Source: JAPUME01 sp027294185 | Lineage (GTDB): Bacteria; Acidobacteriota; Terriglobia; UBA7540; JAPUME01 | Reading direction: 5' to 3' | DNA: 64,000 nt | NCBI GenBank assembly: GCA_963555835.3 | Contig: CAUVWZ020000001.1 | Span: 1 to 64,000, forward strand | In this document: piece after piece, positions 34,900 through 44,101 of the stretch | Layout: each line of letters opens with the position of its first letter | Numbering within the stretch: the stretch's first letter is position 1 | The notes under the pieces: model-generated | Told to the model about the DNA's origin: nothing | Seen by the model: only the letters and a program-made list of their open reading frames with translations | Databases searched by the model: none | Made by a program: the position numbers and the translations under genes

Positions 34900-35474
34900 C
34901 GCGACCGGCTAACGACAGCCTACAGCGGGACATTGAGGAGTTGCTGACTCGGCCGGTGGGGAGACCCAGCAAGAAGCCGTTGGTGGAGTTCAAGGGCTTT
35001 CTATACCAAGCGGCCAGTTGGAAGACAGCACGCAGGGTGGTGGCCAAGGTGGAGCATCACCCAGGGGAACTGTTCCCGCGAGTAAGATTCATTGTGACGA
35101 ACTTGACGCTTCCAAGTCGGGCGGTGGTGCGGTTTTACAACAAGCGGGGGACAGCGGAGCAGTGGATCAAAGAAGGAAAGCAAGCAGTGAAGATGACGCG
35201 GCTCAGTTGTCACCGGTTCCGGTCGAACGAGGTCCGGCTGTGGCTCACCATCATTGCCTATAATCTCGGCAACCTGTGGCGGCGACTGGTGCTGCCACAG
35301 AGAATCGGGAACTGGTCGCTGACGAGCTTGCAGCAGCGGTTGGTGAAAACGGGAGGACGGCTGGTGAAGCATGCGCGATATTACTGGCTTTTGCTGGCCG
35401 AAGGGCACTTGAGCCGGAGGCTGTTCAGCAGCATGCTGCGAACGATCTCGGCACTGCCGCTGCCAGACGGCTAG
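34900..35474 (+). pseudogene. IS1380-family transposase C-terminal half
   Basis: DIEELLTRPVGRPSKKPLVE, RRVVAKVEHHPGELFPRVRF, VVRFYNKRGTAEQWIKEGK and RLSCHRFRSNEVRLWLTIIA are the C-terminal catalytic part of IS1380 (DDE) transposases. The final E of the triad lies in the EQWIKEGK region. About 250 N-terminal residues are missing. The N-terminal fragment at 31.1 kb is on the other strand, so the two are not simply one interrupted gene. Confidence 0.8.
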
Positions 35475-35689
35475 CGACCCAGGAGAGAGGGTAATTTTAG
35501 GTGCTCAGAAGTGGTCGGGCCGGATAAGTGTCAGCGGCGAGGCAGGCTGGGCAGGCGAAACCCGCACAGCGACTCCGAGGAACAGCCAAAATGTGCCGCA
35601 CAACCACCTCAAAGAGGCCAGAGCTGTTTGCGGTTGACACGACAGGGTAGCAGGCATAGGTTTTCGGGTGAAGGGGAAGCTCAAAATGG

Positions 35690-35905
35690 AAATTCCGGAG
35701 AAGATCTCTCCATTCAGAAACTCGTCTCGAAACTTCCCGTTCAACGATTCTACATACCCGTTTTCCCATGGGCTCCCCGGCTCGATGAACAAGGTCTTTA
35801 CCCCTACCCGCTCCAGCCAGTTCCGAACCAACCGTGCTGTGAACTCGGACCCATTATCCGAGCGAAGGTAATCGGGAACTTGTCCCTGGCGAATTGCTAA
35901 AACGG
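35690..35905 (-). pseudogene. IS3-type OrfB fragment
   Basis: VPDYLRSDNGSEFTARLVRN and LFIEPGSPWENGYVESLNGK followed by FRDEFLNGEIF carry the second Asp and the Glu of an IS3 transposase core. Sequence on both sides is unrelated. It differs from the two IS3 copies in this window and represents another lineage. Confidence 0.7.
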
Positions 35906-35946
35906 GCCAATTTTCTGCCATTTTCAAGATTTGATAGAATGCCAAG

Positions 35947-37032
35947 ATGCGTGATCATGTCATCCTTTTCGTTCATTTAATCGTTACTCTTGCCCGACTT
36001 GCAGGTCCGGGTGGCATCCGTTCTGTGGTCGCTGAGTCCGTTCTTGTCAAGCAACAACTTCTGATCCTCCATCGTTTGCGGCAGCGGTCACCCAATCTAC
36101 GCACCTCAGATCGCCTTGTCGCCGGTTTGTGTGCTCTCTTCATTCGCCCCGCCCGCCTGATTCGTTCAGCAATCGTGCTGAAGCCTTCGACTCTTTTGGG
36201 CCTCCACCGGGCTCTGAGGAACCGAAAATATCGCCTGCTCTTTTCATCCAAGCACCGGCGTAAGCCCGGACCAAACGGACCCAACAAAGAACTCATCGAC
36301 GCTGTTGTCCAGATGAAGCAGCGCAATCCCACCTGGGGCTGCCCGCGAATCGCTCAGCAGATTGCCTTGGCTTTCGACATCCCCATCGACAAAGACGTTG
36401 TTCGAAGGATTCTCGCCAGCCACTATCGGCCGGCTAAGAACTCCGGTGGTCCATCCTGGTTGACCTTCATTGGACACCTGAAAGACAGCCTCTGGAGTCC
36501 AGATTTGTTCCGGTGCGAATCGGCCACATTGCGGACCCACTGGGTCTTGGTCGTCATGGATCAATACACTCGCCGGATCATTGGGTTCGGCGTCCACGCC
36601 GGAACCGTCAATGGAGTCGCACTTTGCCGGATGTTCAACCGCGCCATTCGATGGCAACCCTGGATGCCAAAGTACCTCAGCTCCGACCATGATCCACTTT
36701 ATCGGTTTGGGCAGTGGCAAGCCAATCTGCGGATCCTGGAGGTGACCGAAATCAAGATCGTTCCCTATGTTCCCCTGTCCCATCCCTTTGTGGAACGGCT
36801 GATCGGCACGATTCGACGCGAGTATTTGGATCGCATGTTGTTCTGGACCACGGCGGACCTGGAGAACAAGCTGCTCGATTTCCAAGACTACTACAACCAC
36901 CATCGGACGCATTCAGCACGTGCAGGATGTACGCCGCAGGAGACGTCCGGCCCGAAGGTCCCTCTGAGCTTCGGCTTCTACCGATGGCGACGACATTGTG
37001 GAGGTTTATATCAAACGCCCATTGCCGCCTGA
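35947..37032 (+). CDS. Integrase-core (rve) transposase, IS481-like
   Basis: 361 residues and apparently intact. The N-terminal third is Arg/Leu-rich with KHRRKPGPNGPNKELIDAVV and RNPTWGCPRIAQQIA (HTH_21-like). The DDE core shows SPDLFRCES (D), YLSSDHDPLYRFG (D) and HPFVERLIGTIRREYLD (E), then FQDYYNHHRTHSARAG. It could move DNA but inverted ends were not located. The next gene begins 40 bases downstream. Confidence 0.8.
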   Translation: MRDHVILFVHLIVTLARLAGPGGIRSVVAESVLVKQQLLILHRLRQRSPNLRTSDRLVAGLCALFIRPARLIRSAIVLKPSTLLGLHRALRNRKYRLLFSSKHRRKPGPNGPNKELIDAVVQMKQRNPTWGCPRIAQQIALAFDIPIDKDVVRRILASHYRPAKNSGGPSWLTFIGHLKDSLWSPDLFRCESATLRTHWVLVVMDQYTRRIIGFGVHAGTVNGVALCRMFNRAIRWQPWMPKYLSSDHDPLYRFGQWQANLRILEVTEIKIVPYVPLSHPFVERLIGTIRREYLDRMLFWTTADLENKLLDFQDYYNHHRTHSARAGCTPQETSGPKVPLSFGFYRWRRHCGGLYQTPIAA

Positions 37033-37072
37033 CTCCGGATCACCAAACTTTGAAAACTCGAACGAACTGTCG

Positions 37073-37699
37073 ATGAACGAAAAGATTGCCTGGTCTGGGG
37101 CTGTCACTTCGGTCCAACCTCGAATTCGCCTGACCCGTTCTTTCGATGAACGGAGCCACACTTATCTGGGTTACCTGTTGCGGATCGAGGGAACAGTCGG
37201 CGGAGTTTCTGCTGAATTTCGAGTCGGTATTGGCTCCGGAACCCACGCCAAACACCAATTCCGAATGGGTGACCGCGTCGAGGGGCTGGGGCATCGGGTT
37301 GCGGACCCGCGACTCGAAACCGCCGACATCTATAGAGTCAGCAAACTGAAACTGATCCGGCGTGGAGAAGAGCAGGCCTTAGCGGCACCATGGCATGGAG
37401 TGCCTCCTCCGTTGCCCGCCTATCGCGAGCGCGGGCATCGTCGCCTGGCGGTAACGACCTACGATTCCAAATGTAATAGCTGTATCTGGGGCTGTGCCAT
37501 GGCTGTGGAAATGATCATCGACCAATGGAACCCCGACCGACGGCGCTACAGGACGGAACCCTTCTGTTACGGACCTCTGTCCTGTTCCAGCTACAAGCCC
37601 GGTCCCACCCGAAAGGTTCCCGGTCGCCACGGCATGACCTATGAAGAGGAAGACTGGGTCGACCAGGACGCCACCGCGCATCGCGGTCCGAATGAATAG
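37073..37699 (+). CDS. Conserved protein with six-cysteine C-terminal cluster, function unknown
   Basis: 208 residues from the ATG at 37073. The N-terminal half (VQPRIRLTRSFDERSHTYLG, FRVGIGSGTHAKHQF, MGDRVEGLG) suggests a small beta-barrel of OB type. The C-terminal half has SKCNSCIWGCAMAVEMIIDQ and FCYGPLSCSSYKPGPTRKVP, giving Cys-x2-Cys-x3-Cys and Cys-x5-Cys spacing that could bind zinc or an iron-sulfur cluster, then WVDQDATAHRG. I recall similar hypothetical proteins in several phyla but no function. It appears intact despite its surroundings. Confidence 0.75.
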   Translation: MNEKIAWSGAVTSVQPRIRLTRSFDERSHTYLGYLLRIEGTVGGVSAEFRVGIGSGTHAKHQFRMGDRVEGLGHRVADPRLETADIYRVSKLKLIRRGEEQALAAPWHGVPPPLPAYRERGHRRLAVTTYDSKCNSCIWGCAMAVEMIIDQWNPDRRRYRTEPFCYGPLSCSSYKPGPTRKVPGRHGMTYEEEDWVDQDATAHRGPNE

Positions 37700-37743
37700 C
37701 AGCGATCCGGCTGATCAAGGACGCGCTTCCGTTTCTCCAGAAG

Positions 37744-37758
37744 GCCCTCTTTGAGGGC
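37744..37758 (+). terminator. Hairpin after the six-cysteine protein gene
   Basis: GCCCTC-TTT-GAGGGC is a perfect 6-bp stem with a 3-base loop, followed by GTTATT. It lies 45 bases past the stop of the preceding gene. The T-tract is weak. Confidence 0.4.
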
Positions 37759-37966
37759 GTTATTAGTAATTCGCCAGCGACATCTCCTGATCGCCGATTG
37801 TTGCTATTGCCCTGGAGTCTAGGCGACATACTCCTCACCACAGCTGCATCTGCGGCCGGAGATCGCTTTACTTGGTTGGACCCACGACTTCCGTATCTTC
37901 CTGAAACTTTTCTCACCCTCCATGGGTTAAATAGAGTGATGACATCGAGCAGACGACCTGCGAACT

Positions 37967-38640
37967 ATGACCGATGTCTCCCAGTTTGAGGCGTTTGTCC
38001 GGAAGTACCAGGATCGTGTCTTCGCCACCGCGCTCCGCCTGTTGGGCAGCCGGTCCAACGCGGAGGAGTTGCCCAAACGGTGTTCTTGAGAGCGTTCGAA
38101 CGGTTCGACACGATCGGGAACAACCCGGCCATCGGTGGATGGCTGACAACGGTGATCGGCGAATCTCTGGCTCAACCACCTGACCTGTTTCCGGGGACGC
38201 TGGCGGCTGTTCAGCGAGATCGACACCAACGATGGAGAAATAACGTTTGCGCGGACACTATTCCCGCAGAAAGCACGTGCGGCGACGAACACGCACGGCT
38301 TGAGGCGTCTTTTCGGGCGCTGCCCGATCACCAGAGGGTCCCGCTGGTGATCGTGTTGGGCGCCCTCGCCGGCGCGGTATTCCTGGCACAGGAGAATCTT
38401 GACGCGGTCCGTCAAGCTGCCCAGCAGGGCGACGTTGCTGCGCAGTTCAAGCTCGGGGTCATGTACGCCGAGGGGCGTGGGGTCCGCAAGGATTTCGTGC
38501 TTGCGTACATGTGGCTCAGCATCGCCGGCGACAACGGTTTCGCAGTCGCCCGGATGGATCGGGATAAGCTTGCAACCAACGATGGCTTTCTCGTCTTGGG
38601 GGCGATCCGGCGGTGGTCAAGGTCGATGCCCTCCACATAG
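37967..38640 (+). pseudogene. ECF sigma factor remnant joined to a Sel1-repeat segment
   Basis: From the ATG at 37967 region 2 of an ECF sigma factor is clear: FEAFVRKYQDRVFATALRLL. The frame breaks near 38063 and resumes as TVFLRAFERFDTIGNNPAIG. A region-4 start, LEASFRALPDHQRVPLVI, follows near 38310. The chain then passes without a stop into DAVRQAAQQGDVAAQFKLG, MYAEGRGVRKDFVLAYMW, one Sel1-like repeat. Region 4 is cut short where the Sel1 part begins, so two unrelated genes have been joined. It is unlikely to work as a sigma factor. Confidence 0.6.
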
Positions 38641-38711
38641 AAGCTCATAGTCTCATGAAATACCAAACCTGCCCCAGCCTATCTCTATCGGGGAATGGAT
38701 CTTCATCAGGT

Positions 38712-40013
38712 CTATTCCGGTTTCTCTCTGGTATGGGTAAAAGACTCCGATTTGGACAATCGTCCAGTATTGGCATACTCCGAGAACTCATATTTGTAAT
38801 CCAGTACGATCCCCTCTTCTCCCAGTCCTGCCTTCGCCCTCATCACCGCCATTTCTTGCATCAGATCGGCGAAGTTGTCATGAGCAACCTTGACTTTGAT
38901 ATCCGAGGGCAACTTTGACAACAGCAGGTCAAAGCGGTCGAACTCTTGTTTGAGCTTACTGGCACCACCGACCGCATCCGATCCAATCATGAATCGCTCT
39001 GGGTACTGCTTTATCAATTGGACCCACCGATCCAGGTCCTTGTATATGTAATCGTCCAAGACAACCCACGAAAGATCGATGTAGACTTGATGTCCCGAAT
39101 CTTTGAGAACCTCTTCTAGCCAGAATGGGAGATTTTCGATCTGGACTCGTCTGCTGATGCCCGCATGGCACCAGATAAACCGAGTCGTGTAATTCCCGTC
39201 ATCCTCCTGCCAACGACAGTGACGAAACAGGTCGACCAGCTCGTCCAGATAGAGTGGTGCCTTAATTTCACTCGGATTTCTAGAGATCGGGGCGATGTTG
39301 TGATGAATGCTTACCGGAAGAAAATGTTTCCCGGCAAACTGGCAGACACGCACAAGTGCCGGGTGGTCGGCACGGGGTCTTTCTCCGGTCGTCAGGTTCG
39401 TGAGATCATCATGGCGCGACATCACCTCGCCTATCCCTTGCCAGATTCCAGGGAACTCCTTGATCCGTTTCACGATGAGATCAACCGCCCCAAGATCAGT
39501 CCCATCAAAACCCGTGATGAACGGGTGTATCTTTCGAAGTTCCGCCAGCCGGGTAGGGTCGTTCGCATATTTTCTCTGATAGTCGAGAAGGGCGGAGGCA
39601 ACAGCGATGTCGGTATCGCGCGCACGCTTTACTCTTGAACTGCTATCGAGGTAATACTTGGGTCTCATGAACGGTTCATTCTCCGACCACTTCTTGATGA
39701 ACGGCATACCTGACACCATGATGTGCTCGACTCTCGCCGCTTCCATTCCCCGAAGCAATGCTTCAATTCTTCTCCCTCTCTCTCCAAAGGGAAGCGTCGA
39801 ATAACGCCCGCTCTCGGCCAGACCCCATTCTGTACCCGGAAATTTGCCATCCGTATTCAGAAACTCTCCGTTTTGCAGGAAATCAAGTAAATGGAAGTGA
39901 CTGTCAGATTTGTAGTCACCTGGGTTGCTTAAAGGCCTGGTGCCAGTCTCCTGAGCCAATGGATCCGTTTTGGCAAGTATCAGGATCAGTAAGAACACGG
40001 CCGTTCTCTTCAT
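38712..40013 (-). CDS. Exported amidohydrolase-family (TIM-barrel) protein
   Basis: 433 residues with an N-terminal signal peptide (KRTAVFLLILILAKTDPLAQ), so probably periplasmic. The barrel has metal-ligand-like motifs KSDSHFHLLDFL near residue 36, VSIHHNIAPISR near 233, RFIWCHAGISRR near 280 and the terminal Asp in RFMIGSDAVGG near 340, which fits the amidohydrolase-2 (decarboxylase/hydrolase) group. The substrate is unknown. It stands alone on the minus strand within IS-rich surroundings and looks complete. Confidence 0.82.
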   Translation of the reverse strand: MKRTAVFLLILILAKTDPLAQETGTRPLSNPGDYKSDSHFHLLDFLQNGEFLNTDGKFPGTEWGLAESGRYSTLPFGERGRRIEALLRGMEAARVEHIMVSGMPFIKKWSENEPFMRPKYYLDSSSRVKRARDTDIAVASALLDYQRKYANDPTRLAELRKIHPFITGFDGTDLGAVDLIVKRIKEFPGIWQGIGEVMSRHDDLTNLTTGERPRADHPALVRVCQFAGKHFLPVSIHHNIAPISRNPSEIKAPLYLDELVDLFRHCRWQEDDGNYTTRFIWCHAGISRRVQIENLPFWLEEVLKDSGHQVYIDLSWVVLDDYIYKDLDRWVQLIKQYPERFMIGSDAVGGASKLKQEFDRFDLLLSKLPSDIKVKVAHDNFADLMQEMAVMRAKAGLGEEGIVLDYKYEFSEYANTGRLSKSESFTHTREKPE

Positions 40014-40276
40014 CTTTTTCCCTCACGGTTAAATATCATTCTTTTAGACTGTATGTGCCAGAAAGTACCTTTAGCAGGTGCCTGTGTTGCCCTGGATTTA
40101 GCTAGCTCTCCTGTACGTCTTCAGCGAAAGTGAGACATTTTGAGTCCTCGGCTAAGAGACAGTTGGCACCGATGCTGATGGGGCAAGTTTAGCATTGATG
40201 GCCTGCCGACGGGCCAGCGTCACTCTTTTCAATCTCTGACCAGACCGATCTTTTGTACCAATCCTAGTGAGAGAGT

Positions 40277-40672
40277 TTACATCACAGCCTGGGGCTGCGA
40301 AATCGGTTCTGGGAGAAGAAATGGATTACAGGCCCCCGGCGCCGGGGGCCTGTAATCCAGCGCCGAGTGCGGTCTCCGGGTGTTGTATTCCTCCCGCCAT
40401 TGCTCAATCACGATCTGGGCCTCCTGCAACGAGTAGAAGATCTCCCCGTTCAGGCATTCATCCCGCAACTTCCCATTGAAACTCTCACAATACCCGTTCT
40501 CCCATGGACTACCTGGTTCGATGTACAACGTTCCGGTCCCGAGATTCCCCAGCCATTGGCGCAACTTCTGGGCGACGAACTCCGGGCCGTTATCGGATCG
40601 AATGTGCTCCGGGATCCCGCGCCACAGCATCACGTCCGACAACGTCTCGATCACCTCTGAGCTGCCTATGAA
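40277..40672 (-). pseudogene. IS3-type OrfB C-terminal fragment
   Basis: RGIPEHIRSDNGPEFVAQKL, LYIEPGSPWENGYCESFNGK and HSALDYRPPAPGACNPF carry the last two catalytic residues of an IS3 core. Upstream it joins unrelated sequence near 40672. A perfect 38-bp palindrome falls in its last codons. Confidence 0.8.
40322..40359. repeat. Perfect 38-bp palindrome
   Basis: TGGATTACAGGCCCCCGGC is followed directly by its exact reverse complement at 40341-40359, with no loop. It occupies the codons after ALDYRPPAP of the IS3 fragment. The flanking bases do not pair. Confidence 0.9.
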
Positions 40673-40734
40673 GAGCAGATGGCTGGACTGGGGCAGGAGG
40701 CACCGCCGACAACATTGAAGGAACTCCCCCTCGT

Positions 40735-41273
40735 GCGCAAGTGCATGGCGGCAGGAAGGGGATAGCGGCGTACATCTCAATCGTGAAATAGCTGAACCAG
40801 CAATCGTCAGCACTCCTTTCCCAGGCCGCCAGCAGCCAAGCATCTTCGGCGCGGGAGCCGTTGAACTCCCTGACCCTCCTGGCAAGCCGTTCGGCGATCT
40901 CCTTGGAACCGGGCTTGTATCTGCCGTCGAAGATCATCAAACGGACGCCCGTGCGCGCCAGAAGAAGCTTCTCGAAATCCTCGACGATGGCCTCGAAATC
41001 GCCCCATTCGCACTCCGCAACCAAGTGCGCGTCGATCAACAGACCGCCGCGCTCGTATTCGAGCCAAGTGACGTCGTAGAGCCATTCTCCATAGTCGCGG
41101 TCGGATTTGTCCAGGTCGCGCGCGCCGACTTTGCAGCCGAATCGGTCTTGGCCAATCTCGCACAGTTTGGTCTTGATGGTCTTGGTCTACACTGTATCGC
41201 GCTCCGATATGTCGACCTCAAGACTGTTGAGGCCATCCCGGACCGCGCGCATGATTTCGTATTTTCCTGGCAT
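40735..41273 (-). pseudogene. Unknown protein gene with internal stop and truncated end
   Basis: From an ATG at 41273 the frame reads PGKYEIMRAVRDGLNSLEVD, hits TAG at 41187-41189, then continues in the same frame through DYGEWLYDVTWLEYERGGLL, AECEWGDFEAIVEDFEKLLL and EDAWLLAAWERSADDCWFSY. After about 40740 it runs into IS3-derived sequence. Without the stop it would be one protein of about 175 residues of a type I know only as hypothetical. The stop could be genuine decay or a base error. Confidence 0.55.
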
Positions 41274-41441
41274 TATGGGTTCTCATAGTTGTCAAATCAC
41301 TATCGCGTCTCCGGATGATTCCATGACTCTCCGATTCGTCAACTATTCCCCTTTTAGCTCCCAGTGAACAAGTTGTCACGCAGCACAATCCAGATGTCCT
41401 TCAGGGCCAGCTTTGTGGATTCTTGTCTGAGCAAGTCTAAC

Positions 41442-42247
41442 TGACCTGCCCCCAGTGATTGTACCAACTCGTATGTTAGTTCAGCGGTAATTCTGTCCCT
41501 AGGTCGGGAGGCAGCTGCCTCCCGACCAGCGGCGGGATTTCCATGGTCTCCGGCGCCGGTGGACGATAACCAAGAGCACTGTGAGGTCGAACCCTGTTGT
41601 AGTGTCGCCTCCACTGCTCGATTAACACCTTCGCTTCCTGCAAGGTGTAGAAGATCTCCCGGTCGAGCAACTCGTCTCGGAGCTTCCCATTAAAGCTCTC
41701 GTTGTAGCCGTTCTCCCAGGGACTCCCGGGTTGGATGTAGAGCGTCTTCACTCCGATTCGCCCCAGCCACTCTCGTAGAGCTTGGGCGCAGAACTCCGGG
41801 CCATTATCCGAGCGAAGGTGCTCGGGCGGACCTCGGAGAACGAACAGATCGGCCAGTAGCTGCACGACATCGTCGGATCGAATCTGGCGGGCCACCTGGA
41901 TAGCCAGACATTCCCGAGTGTACTCATCGATGACCGTCAACAACCGGAAAGCCCTCCCGTCGTGAGTGCGGGCTTGGACGAAGTCGTAAGCCCAGACGTG
42001 GTTCGGACTGCAGGGGCGCAGACGAACGCACGATCCGTCGTTGAGCCAAAGGCGTCCACGCTTCGGCTGTTTCTGCGGCACTCTCAACCCCTCCCGCCTC
42101 CAGATGCGCTCCACTCTCTTATGGTTGACCCTCCACCCGGCTCGCCGCAGCAAGGCCGTGACCCGACGATAGCCATAGCGACCAAACCGACCGGCCAGGG
42201 TGACGATGGCCCTCGTCAGGGCATCCTCGTCGGGAGCAGCGATGCAT
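41442..42247 (-). mobile_element. IS3-family insertion sequence, second copy, truncated
   Basis: Nearly identical to the first 800 bases of the copy at 29819, beginning with the same TGACCTGCCCCC end. It holds the DDE core of OrfB (VWAYDFVQ, LRSDNGPEF, NGYNESFNGKLRDE) and breaks at CIAAPDEDALTR where the IS5-type element begins. The orfA half is gone from the other side, so the junction reflects deletion, not simple insertion. Confidence 0.88.
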
Positions 42248-43361
42248 GGCGTTGGTGCATGAATGGCTCTTGACTCCGACACCCACTTCGGACCAGCTTC
42301 TTGATCGACATCGAAGGTCGAGGAGATGAGCCGATGGCCGCGCGCAAGTCCAGCAGAGTGAACCGCAAATACAAGACGAAGTACCGCGTGATCAACTGGC
42401 GGGAGTACGAGCGCGGCCTCAAGAGCCGTGGCGACATCACCGTCTGGTTCAGCAAGGAGGCGATCGACGCTTGGACGCCACCGAAGAACGGCCGACGCGG
42501 TGGTCAGCCGTGCTACTCGAATCTGGCAATCCTGACGGCATTGACCTTGCGTGTGGTCTTCCACTTGCCGCTCCGACAGACCGAGGGATTCCTAGACTCG
42601 TTATTGCGGCTGATGGAACTCGATCTGAAAGCACCGGACCACACCACGCTATCGCGGCGGAATAAGGACGTCGACGTGTCTTCTCCCACGAAAGCGCACG
42701 ATAGCCCGATCCATCTGATCGTCGATTCCACGGGACTGAAAATCTCGGGTGCCGGTGAGTGGCATGCCTACAAGCACACGAGCGCAAAGGCGCGTCGAGT
42801 ATGGCGGAAGCTGCACGTCGGCGTGGATGACGACGGCTTCATTGTGGCGGCGAAGCTCACGAAGAGCAGCGAAGACGATTCCTCCACCGTCCCGGATCTC
42901 CTCCAACAGGTCGTCTCTCCGATCAGACGCTTCACGGCCGATGGGGCCTACGATACGCGGTCAGTGTACGCTCTACTCGGCGAGGTTGGCACGGCGGACA
43001 TCAAGATCGTGATCCCACTGCGACGACTGGCGGTGCCTTCGGGCTACGCCGCGGGTATGTGGGCGCAGCGGAATGCGACCCTCGAGACGATTCGCAAAGT
43101 CGGGCGACAAGGCTGGCAGCGGGAGTCAGGGTATCGGCGACAGGCCGGCGTCGAGAATCTCTTCTTGAGGTATAAGCGCGTGCTCGGAGACAGCCTTCGG
43201 GCGCGCACCTACGAATCGCAGAAGAGAGAGGCGATGATGGGGTGTAACGTATTGAACCGGATGGCCGAGTTGGGCAAGCCTGAGTCCCGCGCTATCGTCA
43301 GAGAGTAAGCTAAGCCGCCGAAGGGCCAAGCCGCGCCCGAACCAATTCGTGCAACAACGCC
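42248..43361 (+). mobile_element. IS5-family (IS903-like) insertion sequence
   Basis: 1114 bases bounded by imperfect inverted ends, GGCGTTGGTGCATGAATGG on the left and the complement of GGCGTTGTTGCACGAATTGG on the right. It carries one transposase gene. The 9 bases flanking each side do not match (GCGATGCAT against GTGTAGCAG), so the expected duplication is missing. Confidence 0.85.
42334..43308 (+). CDS. IS5-family transposase
   Basis: 324 residues from the ATG at 42334; an in-frame ATG at 42301 is possible. N-terminal YRVINWREYERGLKSRGDIT and AILTALTLRVVFHLPLRQTE are typical IS5/IS903. The DDE core has LIVDSTGLKISGAGEW (D), FTADGAYDTRSVYAL (D) and the C-terminal YRRQAGVENLFLRYKRVLGD (E). 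It appears complete, so the element may be active. Confidence 0.9.
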   Translation: MAARKSSRVNRKYKTKYRVINWREYERGLKSRGDITVWFSKEAIDAWTPPKNGRRGGQPCYSNLAILTALTLRVVFHLPLRQTEGFLDSLLRLMELDLKAPDHTTLSRRNKDVDVSSPTKAHDSPIHLIVDSTGLKISGAGEWHAYKHTSAKARRVWRKLHVGVDDDGFIVAAKLTKSSEDDSSTVPDLLQQVVSPIRRFTADGAYDTRSVYALLGEVGTADIKIVIPLRRLAVPSGYAAGMWAQRNATLETIRKVGRQGWQRESGYRRQAGVENLFLRYKRVLGDSLRARTYESQKREAMMGCNVLNRMAELGKPESRAIVRE

Positions 43362-43631
43362 GTGTAGCAGGTGCATCGTGGGCTGGTGGAGAAGTGACAG
43401 GGGAGGTGTGGTTATCTGTAGCGTGGTGAGGCGCGGTAGGGCTACTCGAAAGTTCATCCGCCGCAGGAGGTCCTGGAAGCGGGGGTCAGGTCACTGCTAC
43501 CAAATTGCTACCAAAACAAGCCGAAACAGGATGAACTCACAGGAACCAAGAAGAAAAGCTAGGAAAGTTATCCCTAAACAAGAGAAAGAATTAGGGAACA
43601 ACAGGAAGCACCACGAACAACTTGCATCGTA
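43362..43631. other. Non-coding stretch, possible integrase tail remnant
   Basis: No gene found. The sequence CTGCTACCAAATTGCTACCAAAA near 43490 just before the half-tRNA resembles the C-terminal tail region of tyrosine integrase genes that abut their own attachment sites, but no catalytic motif remains. This is a weak suggestion. Confidence 0.25.
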
Positions 43632-43672
43632 CTCATAACCCAAAGGTCGTTGGTTCAAACCCAAGTGCCCAT
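43632..43672 (+). tRNA. 3' half of a tRNA with CAT anticodon (attachment-site scar)
   Basis: Begins at the anticodon loop CTCATAA, followed by AAGGTCG and a T-loop GG-TTCAAAC-CC. The 5' half is absent. It resembles but is not identical to the half at 25914, so they derive from related or diverged sites. It cannot form a tRNA. Confidence 0.5.
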
Positions 43673-43813
43673 TTTGACCGACTGTGCAGGTGCATAAACT
43701 GGTGCATAAATCCGTGCCGAATGGCACGACTTCTCCCGAACAGCGAGGCAGTTATCCGAGCTATGTTACTGAATCCAAACAGGAGAACAGGGACAAGTCT
43801 AGTTATGTATGCT

Positions 43814-43858
43814 CTTCGAATCCGTAGGTCGGGAGTTCGAGTCTCCCCAGGCGCGCCA
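43814..43858 (+). tRNA. 3' half of tRNA-Arg (TCG), left copy (attachment-site scar)
   Basis: Starts at the anticodon loop CTTCGAA (anticodon TCG), then TCCGTAGGTCG, a perfect T-arm GGGAG-TTCGAGT-CTCCC and an acceptor 3' strand ending GCGCGCCA. There is no 5' half upstream. A copy with one difference lies at 54867-54911. Confidence 0.7.
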
Positions 43859-43906
43859 TATCTTCCAATGACTTGGGGCTTTTCCGCCGCTTCCCTTCCC
43901 GGGCCC

Positions 43907-43928
43907 GGTTGCGTATAGGTTGCGGATT
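43907..43928 (+). repeat. 22-base direct repeat beside the left Arg half-tRNA
   Basis: GGTTGCGTATAGGTTGCGGATT recurs with one difference at 54776-54797, shortly before the right Arg half-tRNA. It lies 48 bases after the left half-tRNA. The remaining sequence from 43929 to 44101 shows nothing recognisable. Confidence 0.6.
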
Positions 43929-44101
43929 ACGGGGTCCGAGTTGCGGTCCAGCCGATCAATCCATCCCACATTAGCTCCCAGAATCAAGTGCCCACAGATA
44001 TCAACCGTCACTTGGATGGAGCTGTGCCCCCACCACCCAGCTTCTCGACCATTCAGTATGCAGCATGCGGTATCGGGATATGCTCTTGCCGATCATGGTG
44101 G

